NCBI RefSeq assembly: GCF_051014685.1
Contig: NW_027478460.1
Location: forward strand, 434,001-498,000
Direction of reading: 5' to 3'
From: Ptiloglossa arizonensis
Taxonomy: Eukaryota > Arthropoda > Insecta > Hymenoptera > Colletidae
DNA: 64,000 bases
A program made the translations under genes and the position numbers. Positions 55,040 through 64,000 of this stretch are shown piece after piece (within the stretch, counting starts at the first letter, position 1; the number at the start of each line of letters is the position of its first letter). Under the pieces are notes generated by a model. The model made no database searches and was not told where the DNA came from. It saw nothing but the letters and a program-made list of their open reading frames with translations.

Positions 55040-56293
55040 TCGTTTCGAGCATCAGAACTGCGAAAATTTTGAGTTTCTCAAGCGTTTCTTATCTCCAAAC
55101 TGCCATATCTCGCGAACGGATCGACCAATCCGCAAAATTTCTGTTGCATCTGCAAGTAGAAACTCGCCCGATTACAATGGTATGCGTACTTTTCAGTAGG
55201 CCGTTCTAGTTATTCGTTTCGAGCATCAGAACTGCGCAAATTTTGAGTTTCTCAAGCGTTTCTTACCTCCAAAGTGCCATATCTCGCGAAGGGATTGACC
55301 AATCCGCAAAATTTCTATTGCATCTGAAAGTAGAAACTCGCCCGATTACATCGGTATGCGTACTTTTCCCCTAGGCCGTTCTGGTTATTCGTTTCGAGCA
55401 TCAGAACTGCGAAAATTTGGAGTTTCTCAAGCGTTTCTTACCTCCAAAATGCCACATCTCGCAAACGGATTGACCAATCCGCAAAATTTCTGTTGTATCT
55501 GAAAGTACAAACTCGCCCGATTACAACGATATGTGTAGTTTTCCCCTAGGCCGTTCCAGTTATTCGTTTCGAGCATCAGAACTGCGAAAATTTTGAGTTT
55601 CTCAAGCGTTTCTTACCTCCAAACTGCCATATCTCGCGAACGGAATGACCGATCCGCATAATTTCTGTTGCATCTGAAAGTAGAAACTCGCCCGATTACA
55701 ACGGTATGCGTGCTTTTCCCCTAGGCCGTTCTAGTTATTCGTGTCGAGCATCAGAACTGCGAAAATTTTGAGTTTCTCAAGCGTTTCTTACCTTCAAACT
55801 GCCATATCTCGCGAACGGATTGACCAATCCGCAATATTTCTGTTGCATCTGAAAGTAGAAACTCGCCCGATTACAACGGTATGCGCAATTTTCCCCTAGG
55901 CCGTTCTAGTTATTCGTGTCGAGAATCAGAACTGCGAAAATTTTGAGTTTCTCAAGCGTTTCTTACCTCCAAACTGCCATATCTCGCGAACGCATTGACC
56001 AATCCGCAAAATTTCTGTTGCATCTGAAAGTAGAAACTCGCCCAATTACAACGGTATGCGTACTTCTCCCCTAGGCCGTTCTAGTCAGTCGTTTCGAGCA
56101 TCAGAACTGCGTAAATTTTGAGTTTCTCAAGCGTTTCTTACCTCCAAACTGCCATATCTCGCGAACGGATTGACCAATCCGCAAAATTTCTATTGCATCT
56201 GAAAGTAGAAACTCGCCCGATTACGACGGTATGTGTAGTTTTCGCCTAGGCCGTTCCAGTTATTCGTTTCGAGCATCAGAACTGCGAAAATTT
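55025..56293 (+). repeat. Block repeated from 45.4-46.7 kb
   Basis: About 55,025-56,293 matches about 45,400-46,670, with a shift of 9,623 bp (55 x 175 - 2). The two missing bases are the deletions near 50,098 and 55,194. Shared states are ACAATGG, CAGTAGG, GAAGGGATTG, GGAATGACCGATCCGCATAA, CTTCAAACTGCC, GAGAATCAG and GCGTAAATTTTG. The 174-bp monomer here (CTTTTCAGTAGG) derives from CTTTTCCAGTAGG near 45,566 by loss of one C. Confidence 0.78.
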
Positions 56294-56872
56294 TGAGTTT
56301 CTCAAGCGTTTCTTATCTCCAAACTGCCATATCTCGCGAACGGATTGATCAATCCGCAAAATTTCTGTTGCATCTGAAAGTAGAAACTCGCCCGATTACA
56401 ACGGTATGCGTACTTTTCCCCTAGGCCGTCCTAGTTATTCGTTTCGTGCATCAGGACTGCGAAAATTTTGCGTTTCCCAAGCGTTTCTTACATCCAAAGT
56501 GCCATATCTCGCGAACGCATTGACCGATCGGCAAAATTTCTGTTGCATCTGAAAGTAGAAACTCGCCCGATTACAACGGTATGCGCACTTTTCCCCTAGG
56601 CCGTTCTAGTTACTCGTTTCGAGCATCAGAACTGCGAAAATTTTGAGTTTCTCAAGCGTTTCTTATCTCCAAACTGCCATATCTCGCGAACGGATCGACC
56701 AATCCGCAAAATTTCTGTTGCATCTGCAAGTAGAAACTCGCCCGATTACAATGGTATGCGTACTTTTCCCGTAGGCCGTTCTAGTTATTCGTTTCGAGCA
56801 TCAGAACTGCGCAAATTTTGAGTTTCTCAAGCGTTTCTTACCTCCAAACTGCCATATCTCGCGAAGGGATTG
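56294..56872 (+). repeat. Array segment leading into the 19-mer HOR
   Basis: Monomers of the TTCGTGCATC / GCGTTTCCC, GACCGATCGGC, GATCGACC with ACAATGG, and GAAGGGATTG types, in the same order as 42.3-42.9 kb. The GAAGGGATTG monomer is followed directly by the TTGTATCTGAAAGTAC monomer. Elsewhere two further monomers lie between them (compare 42,865-43,070), so a deletion or exchange happened here. Confidence 0.7.
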
Positions 56873-58632
56873 ACCAATCCGCAAAATTTCTGTTGTATCT
56901 GAAAGTACAAACTCGCCCGATTACAACGGTATGTGTAGTTTTCCCCTAGGCCGTTCCAGTTATTCGTTTCGAGCATCAGAACTGCGAAAATTTTGAGTTT
57001 CTCAAGCGTTTCTTACCTCCAAACTGCCATATCTCGCGAACGGAATGACCGATCCGCATAATTTCTGTTGCATCTGAAAGTAGAAACTCGCCCGATTACA
57101 ACGGTATGCGTGCTTTTCCCCTAGGCCGTTCTAGTTATTCGTGTCGAGCATCAGAACTGCGAAAATTTTGAGTTTCTCAAGCGTTTCTTACCTTCAAACT
57201 GCCATATCTCGCGAACGGATTGACCAATCCGCAATATTTCTGTTGCATCTGAAAGTAGAAACTCGCCCGATTACAACGGTATGCGCAATTTTCCCCTAGG
57301 CCGTTCTAGTTATTCGTGTCGAGAATCAGAACTGCGAAAATTTTGAGTTTCTCAAGCTTTTCTTACCTCCAAACTGCCATATCTCGCGAACGGATTCACC
57401 GATCCGCATAATTTCTGTTGCATCTGAAAGTAGAAACTCGCCCGATTACAACGGTATGCGTGCTTTTCCCCTAGGCCGTTCTAGTTATTCGTGTCGAGCA
57501 TCAGAACTGCGAAAATTTTGAGTTTCTCAAGCGTTTCTTACCTTCAAACTGCCATATCTCGCGAACGGATTGACCAATCCGCAATATTTCTGTTGCATCT
57601 GAAAGTAGAAACTCGCCCGATTACAACGGTATGCGCAATTTTCCCCTAGGCCGTTCTAGTTATTCGTGTCGAGCATCAGAACTGCGAAAATTTTGAATTT
57701 CTCAAGCGTTTCTTATCTCCAAACTGCCATATCTCGCGAACGGATTGATCAGTCCGCAAAATTTCTTTTGCATCTGAAACTAGAAATTCGCCCGATTACA
57801 ACGGTGTGCGCACTTTCCCCCTAGGCCTTTCTAGTTATTCGTGTCGAGCATCAGAACTGCGAAAATTTTGAGTTTCTCAAGCGTTTCTTACCTCCAAACT
57901 GCCATATCTCGCGAACGGATTGACCAATCCGCAAAATTTCTGTTGCATCTGAAAGTAGAAACTCGCTCGATTACAACGGTATGTGTAGTTTTCCCCTAGG
58001 CCGTTCCAGTTATTCGTTTCGAGCATCAGAAATGCGAAAATTTTGAGTTTCTCAAGCGTTTCTTACATCCAAACTGCCATATCTCCCGAACGGATTGTCC
58101 GATCCGCATAATTTCTGTTGCATCTGAAAGTAGAAACTCGCCCGATTACAACTGTATGCGCACTTTTCCCCTAGGCCGTTCTAGTTATTCGTTTCGAGCA
58201 TCAGAACTGCGCAAATCTTGAGTTTCTCAAGCGTTTCTTACCTCCAAACTGCCATATCTCGCGAACGGATCGACCAATCCGCAAAATTTCTGTTGCATCT
58301 GCAAGTAGAAACTCGCCCGATTACAACGGTATGCGTACTTTTCCCCTAGGCAGTTCTAGTTATTCGTTTCGTGCATCAGAACTGCGCAAATTTTGAGTTT
58401 CTCAAGCGTTTCTTACATCCAAACTGCCATATCTCGCGAACGGATTGATCAATCCGCAAAATTTCTGTTGCTTCTGAAAGTAGAAACTCGCCCGATTACA
58501 ACGGTATGCGCACTTTTCCCCTAGGCCGTTCTAGTCATTCGTTTCGAGCATCAGATCTGCGCAAATTTTGAGTTTCTCAAGCGTTTCTTACCTCCAAACT
58601 GCCATATCTCGCGAACGGATTGACCAATCCGC

Positions 58633-58807
58633 AAAATTTCTGTTGCATCTGAAAGTAGAAACTCGCCCGATTACAACGGTATGCGCACTTTTCCCCTAGG
58701 CCGTTCTAGTTATTCGTGTCGAGCATCAGAACTGCGAAAATTTTGAGTTTCTCAAGCGTTTCTTACCTCCAAACTGCCATATCTCGCGAACGGAATCACC
58801 AATCCGC
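58633..58807 (+). repeat. Representative 175-bp monomer
   Basis: This copy is close to the consensus. In order it carries: an AAAATTTC box (monomer positions 1-8); a CpG-rich segment with the CENP-B-box-like site (33-49); CCCCTAGGCC with an AvrII site (61-70); a segment around TTCTAGTTATTCG that has several alternative states (72-84); a strongly conserved stretch of about 40 bp containing GAAAATTTT (95-130); CTCGCGAACGG with an NruI site (151-161); and the dyad region before the next box. GC content is about 45%. In this copy the dyad reads GGAATCACC instead of the commoner GGATTGACC. The chosen start is arbitrary, because a tandem repeat has no natural first base. Confidence 0.9.
58665..58681 (-). 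other. CENP-B-box-like 17-bp site (one example of a per-monomer motif)
   Basis: Read on the minus strand the site is TACCGTTGTAATCGGGC. Against the mammalian CENP-B box YTTCGTTGGAARCGGGA it matches 12 of 17 positions. In the core TTCG....A..CGGG it matches 7 of 9, failing only at the two T bases of TTCG. Almost every monomer in the window has this site at monomer positions 33-49. Recurrent variants change one core base (CGCTCG, CGCCCA, CGCCAG or CGCCCT in place of CGCCCG on the plus strand) or the interior (ACGACGG, ACATCGG, ACAATGG). None restores the complete core. Binding by a CENP-B-like, pogo-derived protein is only a hypothesis, and chance similarity is possible. Confidence 0.4.
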
Positions 58808-60197
58808 AAAATTTCTGTTGCATCTGAAAGTAGAAACTCGCCCGATTACAACGGTATGCGCACTTTTCCCCTAGGCCGTTCTAGTCATTCGTTTCGAGCA
58901 TCAGAACTGCGCAAATTTTGAGTTTCTCAAGCGTTTCTTACCTCCAAACTGCCATATCTCGCGAACGGATTGACCAATCCGCAATATTTCTGTTGCATCT
59001 GAAAGTAGAATCTCGCCCGATTACAACGCTTTGCGCACTTTTCCCCTAGGCCGTTCTAGTTATTCGTGTCGAGCATCAGAACTGCGAAAATTTTGAGTTT
59101 CTCAAGCGTTTCTTACCTCCAAACTGCCATATCTCGCGAACGGAATCACCAATCCGCAAAATTTCTGTTGCATCTGAAAGTAGAAACTCGCCCGATTAAA
59201 ACGGTATGCGCACTTTTCCCCTAGGCCGTTCTAGTTACTCGTTTCGAGCATCAGAGCTGCGAAAATTTTGAGTTTCTCAAGCGTTTCTTACATCCAAACT
59301 GCCATATCTCGCGAACGGATTGATCAATCCGCAAAATTTCTGTTGCTTCTGAAAGTAGAAACTCGCCCGATTGCAACGGTATGCGCACTTTTCCCCTAGG
59401 CCGTTCTAGTCATTCGTTTCGAGCATCAGATCTGCGCAAATTTTGAGTTTCTCTAGCGTTTCTTACCTCCAAACTGCCATATCTCGCGAACGGATTGACC
59501 AATCCGCAAAATTTCTGTTGCATCTGAAAGTAGAAACTCGCCCGATTACGACGGTATGTGTAGTTTTCGCCTAGGCCGTTCCAGTTATTCGTTTCGAGCA
59601 CCAGAACTGCGAAAATTTTGAGTTTCTCAAGCGTTTCTTACATCCAAACTGCCATATCTCGCGAACGGATTGATCAATCCGCAAAATTTCTGTTGCTTCT
59701 GAAAGTAGAAACTCGCCCGATTACAACGGTATGCGCACTTTTCCCCTAGGCCGTTCTAGTCATTCGTTTCGAGCATCAGATCTGCGCAAATTTTGAGTTT
59801 CTCGAGCGTTTCTTATCTCCAAACTGCCATATCGCGCGAACGGATTGACCGATCCGCAAAATTTCTGTTGCATCTGAAAGTAGAAACTCGCCCGATTACA
59901 ACGGTATGCGCACTTTTCCCCGAGGCCGTTCTAGTTATTCGTGTCGAGCATCAGAACTGCGAAAATTTTGAGTTTCTCAAGCGTTTCTTACATCCAAACT
60001 GCCATATCTCGCGAACGGATTGACCAATCCGCAATATTTCTGTTGCATCTGAAAGTAGAAACACGCCCGATTACAACGGTATGCGCACTTTTCCCCTAGG
60101 CCGTTCTAGTTATTCGTGTCGAGCATCAGAACTGCGAAAATTTTGAGTTTCTCAAGCGTTTCTTACCTCCAAACTGCCATATCTCGCGAACGGATTC

Positions 60198-63100
60198 ACC
60201 AATCCGCAAAATTTCTGTTGTATCTGAAAGTACAAACTCGCCCGATTACAACGGTATGTGTAGTTTTCCCCTAGGCCGTTCCAGTTATTCGTTTCGAGCA
60301 TCAGAACTGCGAAAATTTTGAGTTTCTCAAGCGTTTCTTACCTCCAAACTGCCATATCTCGCGAACGGAATGACCGATCCGCATAATTTCTGTTGCATCT
60401 GAAAGTAGAAACTCGCCCGATTACAACGGTATGCGTGCTTTTCCCCTAGGCCGTTCTAGTTATTCGTGTCGAGCATCAGAACTGCGAAAATTTTGAGTTT
60501 CTCAAGCGTTTCTTACCTTCAAACTGCCATATCTCGCGAACGGATTGACCAATCCGCAATATTTCTGTTGCATCTGAAAGTAGAAACTCGCCCGATTACA
60601 ACGGTATGCGCAATTTTCCCCTAGGCCGTTCTAGTTATTCGTGTCGAGAATCAGAACTGCGAAAATTTTGAGTTTCTCAAGCTTTTCTTACCTCCAAACT
60701 GCCATATCTCGCGAACGGATTCACCGATCCGCATAATTTCTGTTGCATCTGAAAGTAGAAACTCGCCCGATTACAACGGTATGCGTGCTTTTCCCCTAGG
60801 CCGTTCTAGTTATTCGTGTCGAGCATCAGAACTGCGAAAATTTTGAGTTTCTCAAGCGTTTCTTACCTTCAAACTGCCATATCTCGCGAACGGATTGACC
60901 AATCCGCAATATTTCTGTTGCATCTGAAAGTAGAAACTCGCCCGATTACAACGGTATGCGCAATTTTCCCCTAGGCCGTTCTAGTTATTCGTGTCGAGCA
61001 TCAGAACTGCGAAAATTTTGAATTTCTCAAGCGTTTCTTATCTCCAAACTGCCATATCTCGCGAACGGATTGATCAGTCCGCAAAATTTCTTTTGCATCT
61101 GAAACTAGAAATTCGCCCGATTACAACGGTGTGCGCACTTTCCCCCTAGGCCTTTCTAGTTATTCGTGTCGAGCATCAGAACTGCGAAAATTTTGAGTTT
61201 CTCAAGCGTTTCTTACCTCCAAACTGCCATATCTCGCGAACGGATTGACCAATCCGCAAAATTTCTGTTGCATCTGAAAGTAGAAACTCGCTCGATTACA
61301 ACGGTATGTGTAGTTTTCCCCTAGGCCGTTCCAGTTATTCGTTTCGAGCATCAGAAATGCGAAAATTTTGAGTTTCTCAAGCGTTTCTTACATCCAAACT
61401 GCCATATCTCCCGAACGGATTGTCCGATCCGCATAATTTCTGTTGCATCTGAAAGTAGAAACTCGCCCGATTACAACTGTATGCGCACTTTTCCCCTAGG
61501 CCGTTCTAGTTATTCGTTTCGAGCATCAGAACTGCGCAAATCTTGAGTTTCTCAAGCGTTTCTTACCTCCAAACTGCCATATCTCGCGAACGGATCGACC
61601 AATCCGCAAAATTTCTGTTGCATCTGCAAGTAGAAACTCGCCCGATTACAACGGTATGCGTACTTTTCCCCTAGGCAGTTCTAGTTATTCGTTTCGTGCA
61701 TCAGAACTGCGCAAATTTTGAGTTTCTCAAGCGTTTCTTACATCCAAACTGCCATATCTCGCGAACGGATTGATCAATCCGCAAAATTTCTGTTGCTTCT
61801 GAAAGTAGAAACTCGCCCGATTACAACGGTATGCGCACTTTTCCCCTAGGCCGTTCTAGTCATTCGTTTCGAGCATCAGATCTGCGCAAATTTTGAGTTT
61901 CTCAAGCGTTTCTTACCTCCAAACTGCCATATCTCGCGAACGGATTGACCAATCCGCAAAATTTCTGTTGCATCTGAAAGTAGAAACTCGCCCGATTACA
62001 ACGGTATGCGCACTTTTCCCCTAGGCCGTTCTAGTTATTCGTGTCGAGCATCAGAACTGCGAAAATTTTGAGTTTCTCAAGCGTTTCTTACCTCCAAACT
62101 GCCATATCTCGCGAACGGAATCACCAATCCGCAAAATTTCTGTTGCATCTGAAAGTAGAAACTCGCCCGATTACAACGGTATGCGCACTTTTCCCCTAGG
62201 CCGTTCTAGTCATTCGTTTCGAGCATCAGAACTGCGCAAATTTTGAGTTTCTCAAGCGTTTCTTACCTCCAAACTGCCATATCTCGCGAACGGATTGACC
62301 AATCCGCAATATTTCTGTTGCATCTGAAAGTAGAATCTCGCCCGATTACAACGCTTTGCGCACTTTTCCCCTAGGCCGTTCTAGTTATTCGTGTCGAGCA
62401 TCAGAACTGCGAAAATTTTGAGTTTCTCAAGCGTTTCTTACCTCCAAACTGCCATATCTCGCGAACGGAATCACCAATCCGCAAAATTTCTGTTGCATCT
62501 GAAAGTAGAAACTCGCCCGATTAAAACGGTATGCGCACTTTTCCCCTAGGCCGTTCTAGTTACTCGTTTCGAGCATCAGAGCTGCGAAAATTTTGAGTTT
62601 CTCAAGCGTTTCTTACATCCAAACTGCCATATCTCGCGAACGGATTGATCAATCCGCAAAATTTCTGTTGCTTCTGAAAGTAGAAACTCGCCCGATTGCA
62701 ACGGTATGCGCACTTTTCCCCTAGGCCGTTCTAGTCATTCGTTTCGAGCATCAGATCTGCGCAAATTTTGAGTTTCTCTAGCGTTTCTTACCTCCAAACT
62801 GCCATATCTCGCGAACGGATTGACCAATCCGCAAAATTTCTGTTGCATCTGAAAGTAGAAACTCGCCCGATTACGACGGTATGTGTAGTTTTCGCCTAGG
62901 CCGTTCCAGTTATTCGTTTCGAGCACCAGAACTGCGAAAATTTTGAGTTTCTCAAGCGTTTCTTACATCCAAACTGCCATATCTCGCGAACGGATTGATC
63001 AATCCGCAAAATTTCTGTTGCTTCTGAAAGTAGAAACTCGCCCGATTACAACGGTATGCGCACTTTTCCCCTAGGCCGTTCTAGTCATTCGTTTCGAGCA

Positions 63101-63522
63101 TCAGATCTGCGCAAATTTTGAGTTTCTCGAGCGTTTCTTATCTCCAAACTGCCATATCGCGCGAACGGATTGACCGATCCGCAAAATTTCTGTTGCATCT
63201 GAAAGTAGAAACTCGCCCGATTACAACGGTATGCGCACTTTTCCCCGAGGCCGTTCTAGTTATTCGTGTCGAGCATCAGAACTGCGAAAATTTTGAGTTT
63301 CTCAAGCGTTTCTTACATCCAAACTGCCATATCTCGCGAACGGATTGACCAATCCGCAATATTTCTGTTGCATCTGAAAGTAGAAACACGCCCGATTACA
63401 ACGGTATGCGCACTTTTCCCCTAGGCCGTTCTAGTTATTCGTGTCGAGCATCAGAACTGCGAAAATTTTGAGTTTCTCAAGCGTTTCTTACCTCCAAACT
63501 GCCATATCTCGCGAACGGATTC
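60198..63522 (+). repeat. 19-mer HOR, copy 2 (3,325 bp)
   Basis: Repeats 56,873-60,197 exactly by my reading. Identity continues to 63,545, where TTGTATCTG (copy 1 and start of copy 2) is replaced by TTGCATCTG and GAAAATAG. The identical run is about 3,348 bp. It includes the internal dimer duplication at about 60,355-61,055. Such identity means a very recent duplication, gene conversion, or an assembly artefact. Confidence 0.93.
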
Positions 63523-64000
63523 ACCAATCCGCAAAATTTCTGTTGCATCTGAAAATAGAAACTCGCCCGATTACAACGGTATGCGTACTTTTCCCCTAGG
63601 CCGCTCTAGTTACTCGTTTCGAGCATCAGAGCTGCGAAAATTTTGAGTTTGTCGAGCGTTTCTTATCTCCAAACTGCCATATCTCGCGAACGCATTGACC
63701 AATCCGCAAAATTTCTGTTGCGTCTGAAAGTAGAAACTCGCCCGATTACATCGGTATGCGTACTTTTCCCCTAGGCCGTTCTAGTTATTCGTTTCGAGCA
63801 TCAGAACTGCGAAAATTTTGAGTTTCTCAAGTGTTTCTTACCTCCAAACTGCCACATCTCGCGAACGGATTGACCAATCCGCAAAGTTTCTGTTGCATCT
63901 GAAAGTAGAAACTCGCCCGATTACAACGGTATGTGTAGTTTTCCCCTAGGCCGTTCCAGTTATTCGTTTCGAGCATCAGAACTGCGAAAATTTTGAGTTT
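63523..64000 (+). repeat. Array end of window, outside the 19-mer HOR
   Basis: Two full monomers and a 118-bp partial one (63,883-64,000). Types change to GAAAATAG, GCCGCTCTAG with CAGAGCTGCG, GTCGAGCG, AACGCATTG with ACATCGG, and CAAGTGTTTC with CCACATCTCGCG. No third copy of the 3,325-bp unit follows. The array clearly continues past the window. Confidence 0.85.

Larger units (their letters stand above)
56873..60197 (+). repeat. 19-mer HOR, copy 1 (3,325 bp)
   Basis: Nineteen 175-bp monomers. Diagnostic states include GCATAATTTC, CTTCAAACTGCC, GAGAATCAG, GCTTTTCTTACC, TTCTTTTGCATC with GAAACTAG, TCCCGAACGGATTGTCC, ACAACTGTATG, CAAATCTTGAG, GGCAGTTCTAG, ACAACGCTTTGCG, CTCTAGCG, GAGCACCAG, ATCGCGCGAACGG and CCCCGAGG. 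Read base by base against the next copy I found no difference from 56,873 to 60,220. It contains a tandem dimer duplication (about 57,030-57,380 and 57,380-57,730). Confidence 0.93.
1..64000. repeat. Continuous ~175-bp satellite DNA array (whole window)
   Basis: Tandem monomers fill the window with no interruption and no change of orientation. The box AAAATTTC begins at 3, 178 and 353 and recurs at this spacing to 63,533. That distance is 363 x 175 + 5. The +5 equals twelve 1-bp insertions (near 607, 1131, 5687, 6560, 7085, 7962, 8488, 9013, 10765, 11290, 12342, 13742) minus seven 1-bp deletions (near 6602, 17190, 27347, 33330, 35954, 50098, 55194). So there are 365 full monomers, 346 of them exactly 175 bp if no compensating indels were missed. 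Monomers differ mostly by substitutions at a few recurrent sites. Arrays of this kind usually belong to centromeric or other constitutive heterochromatin; that role is inferred, because nothing unique flanks the array here. The family was not recognised. Confidence 0.98.

Noticed and set aside
58633..58807. Monomer as an ancient internal duplication (CCGCAAAATTTCTG against CTGCGAAAATTTTGAG)
   Set aside because: The likeness is limited to about a dozen A/T-rich bases and does not extend to either side, so it is not convincing evidence for two half-monomers.
1..64000. CRISPR array
   Set aside because: There are no unique spacers between conserved short repeats. The whole 175 bp repeats, and the variable positions are single-base states shared by many units.
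1..64000. Tandem protein-coding repeat such as a long structural gene
   Set aside because: No frame stays open across successive monomers on either strand, which a coding repeat would require.
1..64000. Telomere repeats, rDNA spacer or tRNA genes inside the array
   Set aside because: I saw no runs of short telomeric motifs, no rRNA-like segment and no tRNA cloverleaf. Every part of the window can be assigned to the same monomer.
1..64000. Assignment to a named satellite family or species
   Set aside because: I do not recognise the monomer as any satellite I know, such as Arabidopsis CEN180, rice CentO or primate alpha satellite. A database search of the 175-bp consensus would settle it.

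Overview
The whole 64 kb is one uninterrupted satellite DNA array. A monomer of about 175 bp is repeated head to tail from the first base to the last, always in the same orientation. Counting from the AAAATTTC box at position 3, there are 365 complete monomers, plus 2 bp on the left and 118 bp on the right. The phase at the far end is explained exactly by 12 single-base insertions (176-bp monomers, all before about 13.75 kb) and 7 single-base deletions (174-bp monomers). I see no gene, RNA gene, transposon, inversion or unique spacer. The open reading frames are by-products of the repeat: 175 is not a multiple of 3, so they run through one to three monomers and stop.

The organism is eukaryotic. 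A nucleosome-sized monomer, higher-order repeats (HORs) and tens of kilobases of homogeneous array are typical of centromeric, pericentromeric or subtelomeric heterochromatin in plants and animals. I do not recognise the family by sequence. The monomer is about 45% GC and CpG is not depleted (13 CpG in the consensus, about 8.7 expected from composition). That weakly favours a genome without heavy germline CpG methylation, such as many invertebrates, but a plant is not excluded.

Layout: 1-6.2 kb has mixed monomers with only short local duplications. 6.2-13.75 kb has overlapping short HORs (3-, 4-, 8- and 9-mers) and most of the 176-bp monomers. 13.75-17.7 kb is mixed and carries blocks related to 2.8-5.5 kb. 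17.7-24.7 kb has 3-mer and 6-mer duplications. 24.7-31.3 kb has an 18/20-mer HOR in two copies. 31.4-37.1 kb has a 15-mer HOR (2,624 bp) in two copies plus a partial third. 37.1-38.3 kb is a junction. 38.3-43.4 kb has a 14-mer HOR (2,450 bp) in two copies. 43.4-50.5 kb is a mosaic of blocks shared with other parts of the window. 50.5-55.1 kb has a 13-mer HOR (2,275 bp) in two copies. 55.0-56.9 kb repeats a block from 45.4 kb. 56.9-63.5 kb has a 19-mer HOR (3,325 bp) in two copies that I read as identical. The last 0.5 kb leaves that HOR.

The most interesting sequence feature is a 17-bp site in nearly every monomer that resembles the CENP-B box on the minus strand (12 of 17 positions, 7 of 9 core positions). 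A second is a 16-bp dyad that is a perfect palindrome in some monomers and broken by recurrent substitutions in others. Variants at a handful of sites travel together as monomer types, and these make the HORs readable. HOR limits were read by eye from diagnostic variants and should be taken as accurate to a few tens of bases unless stated.
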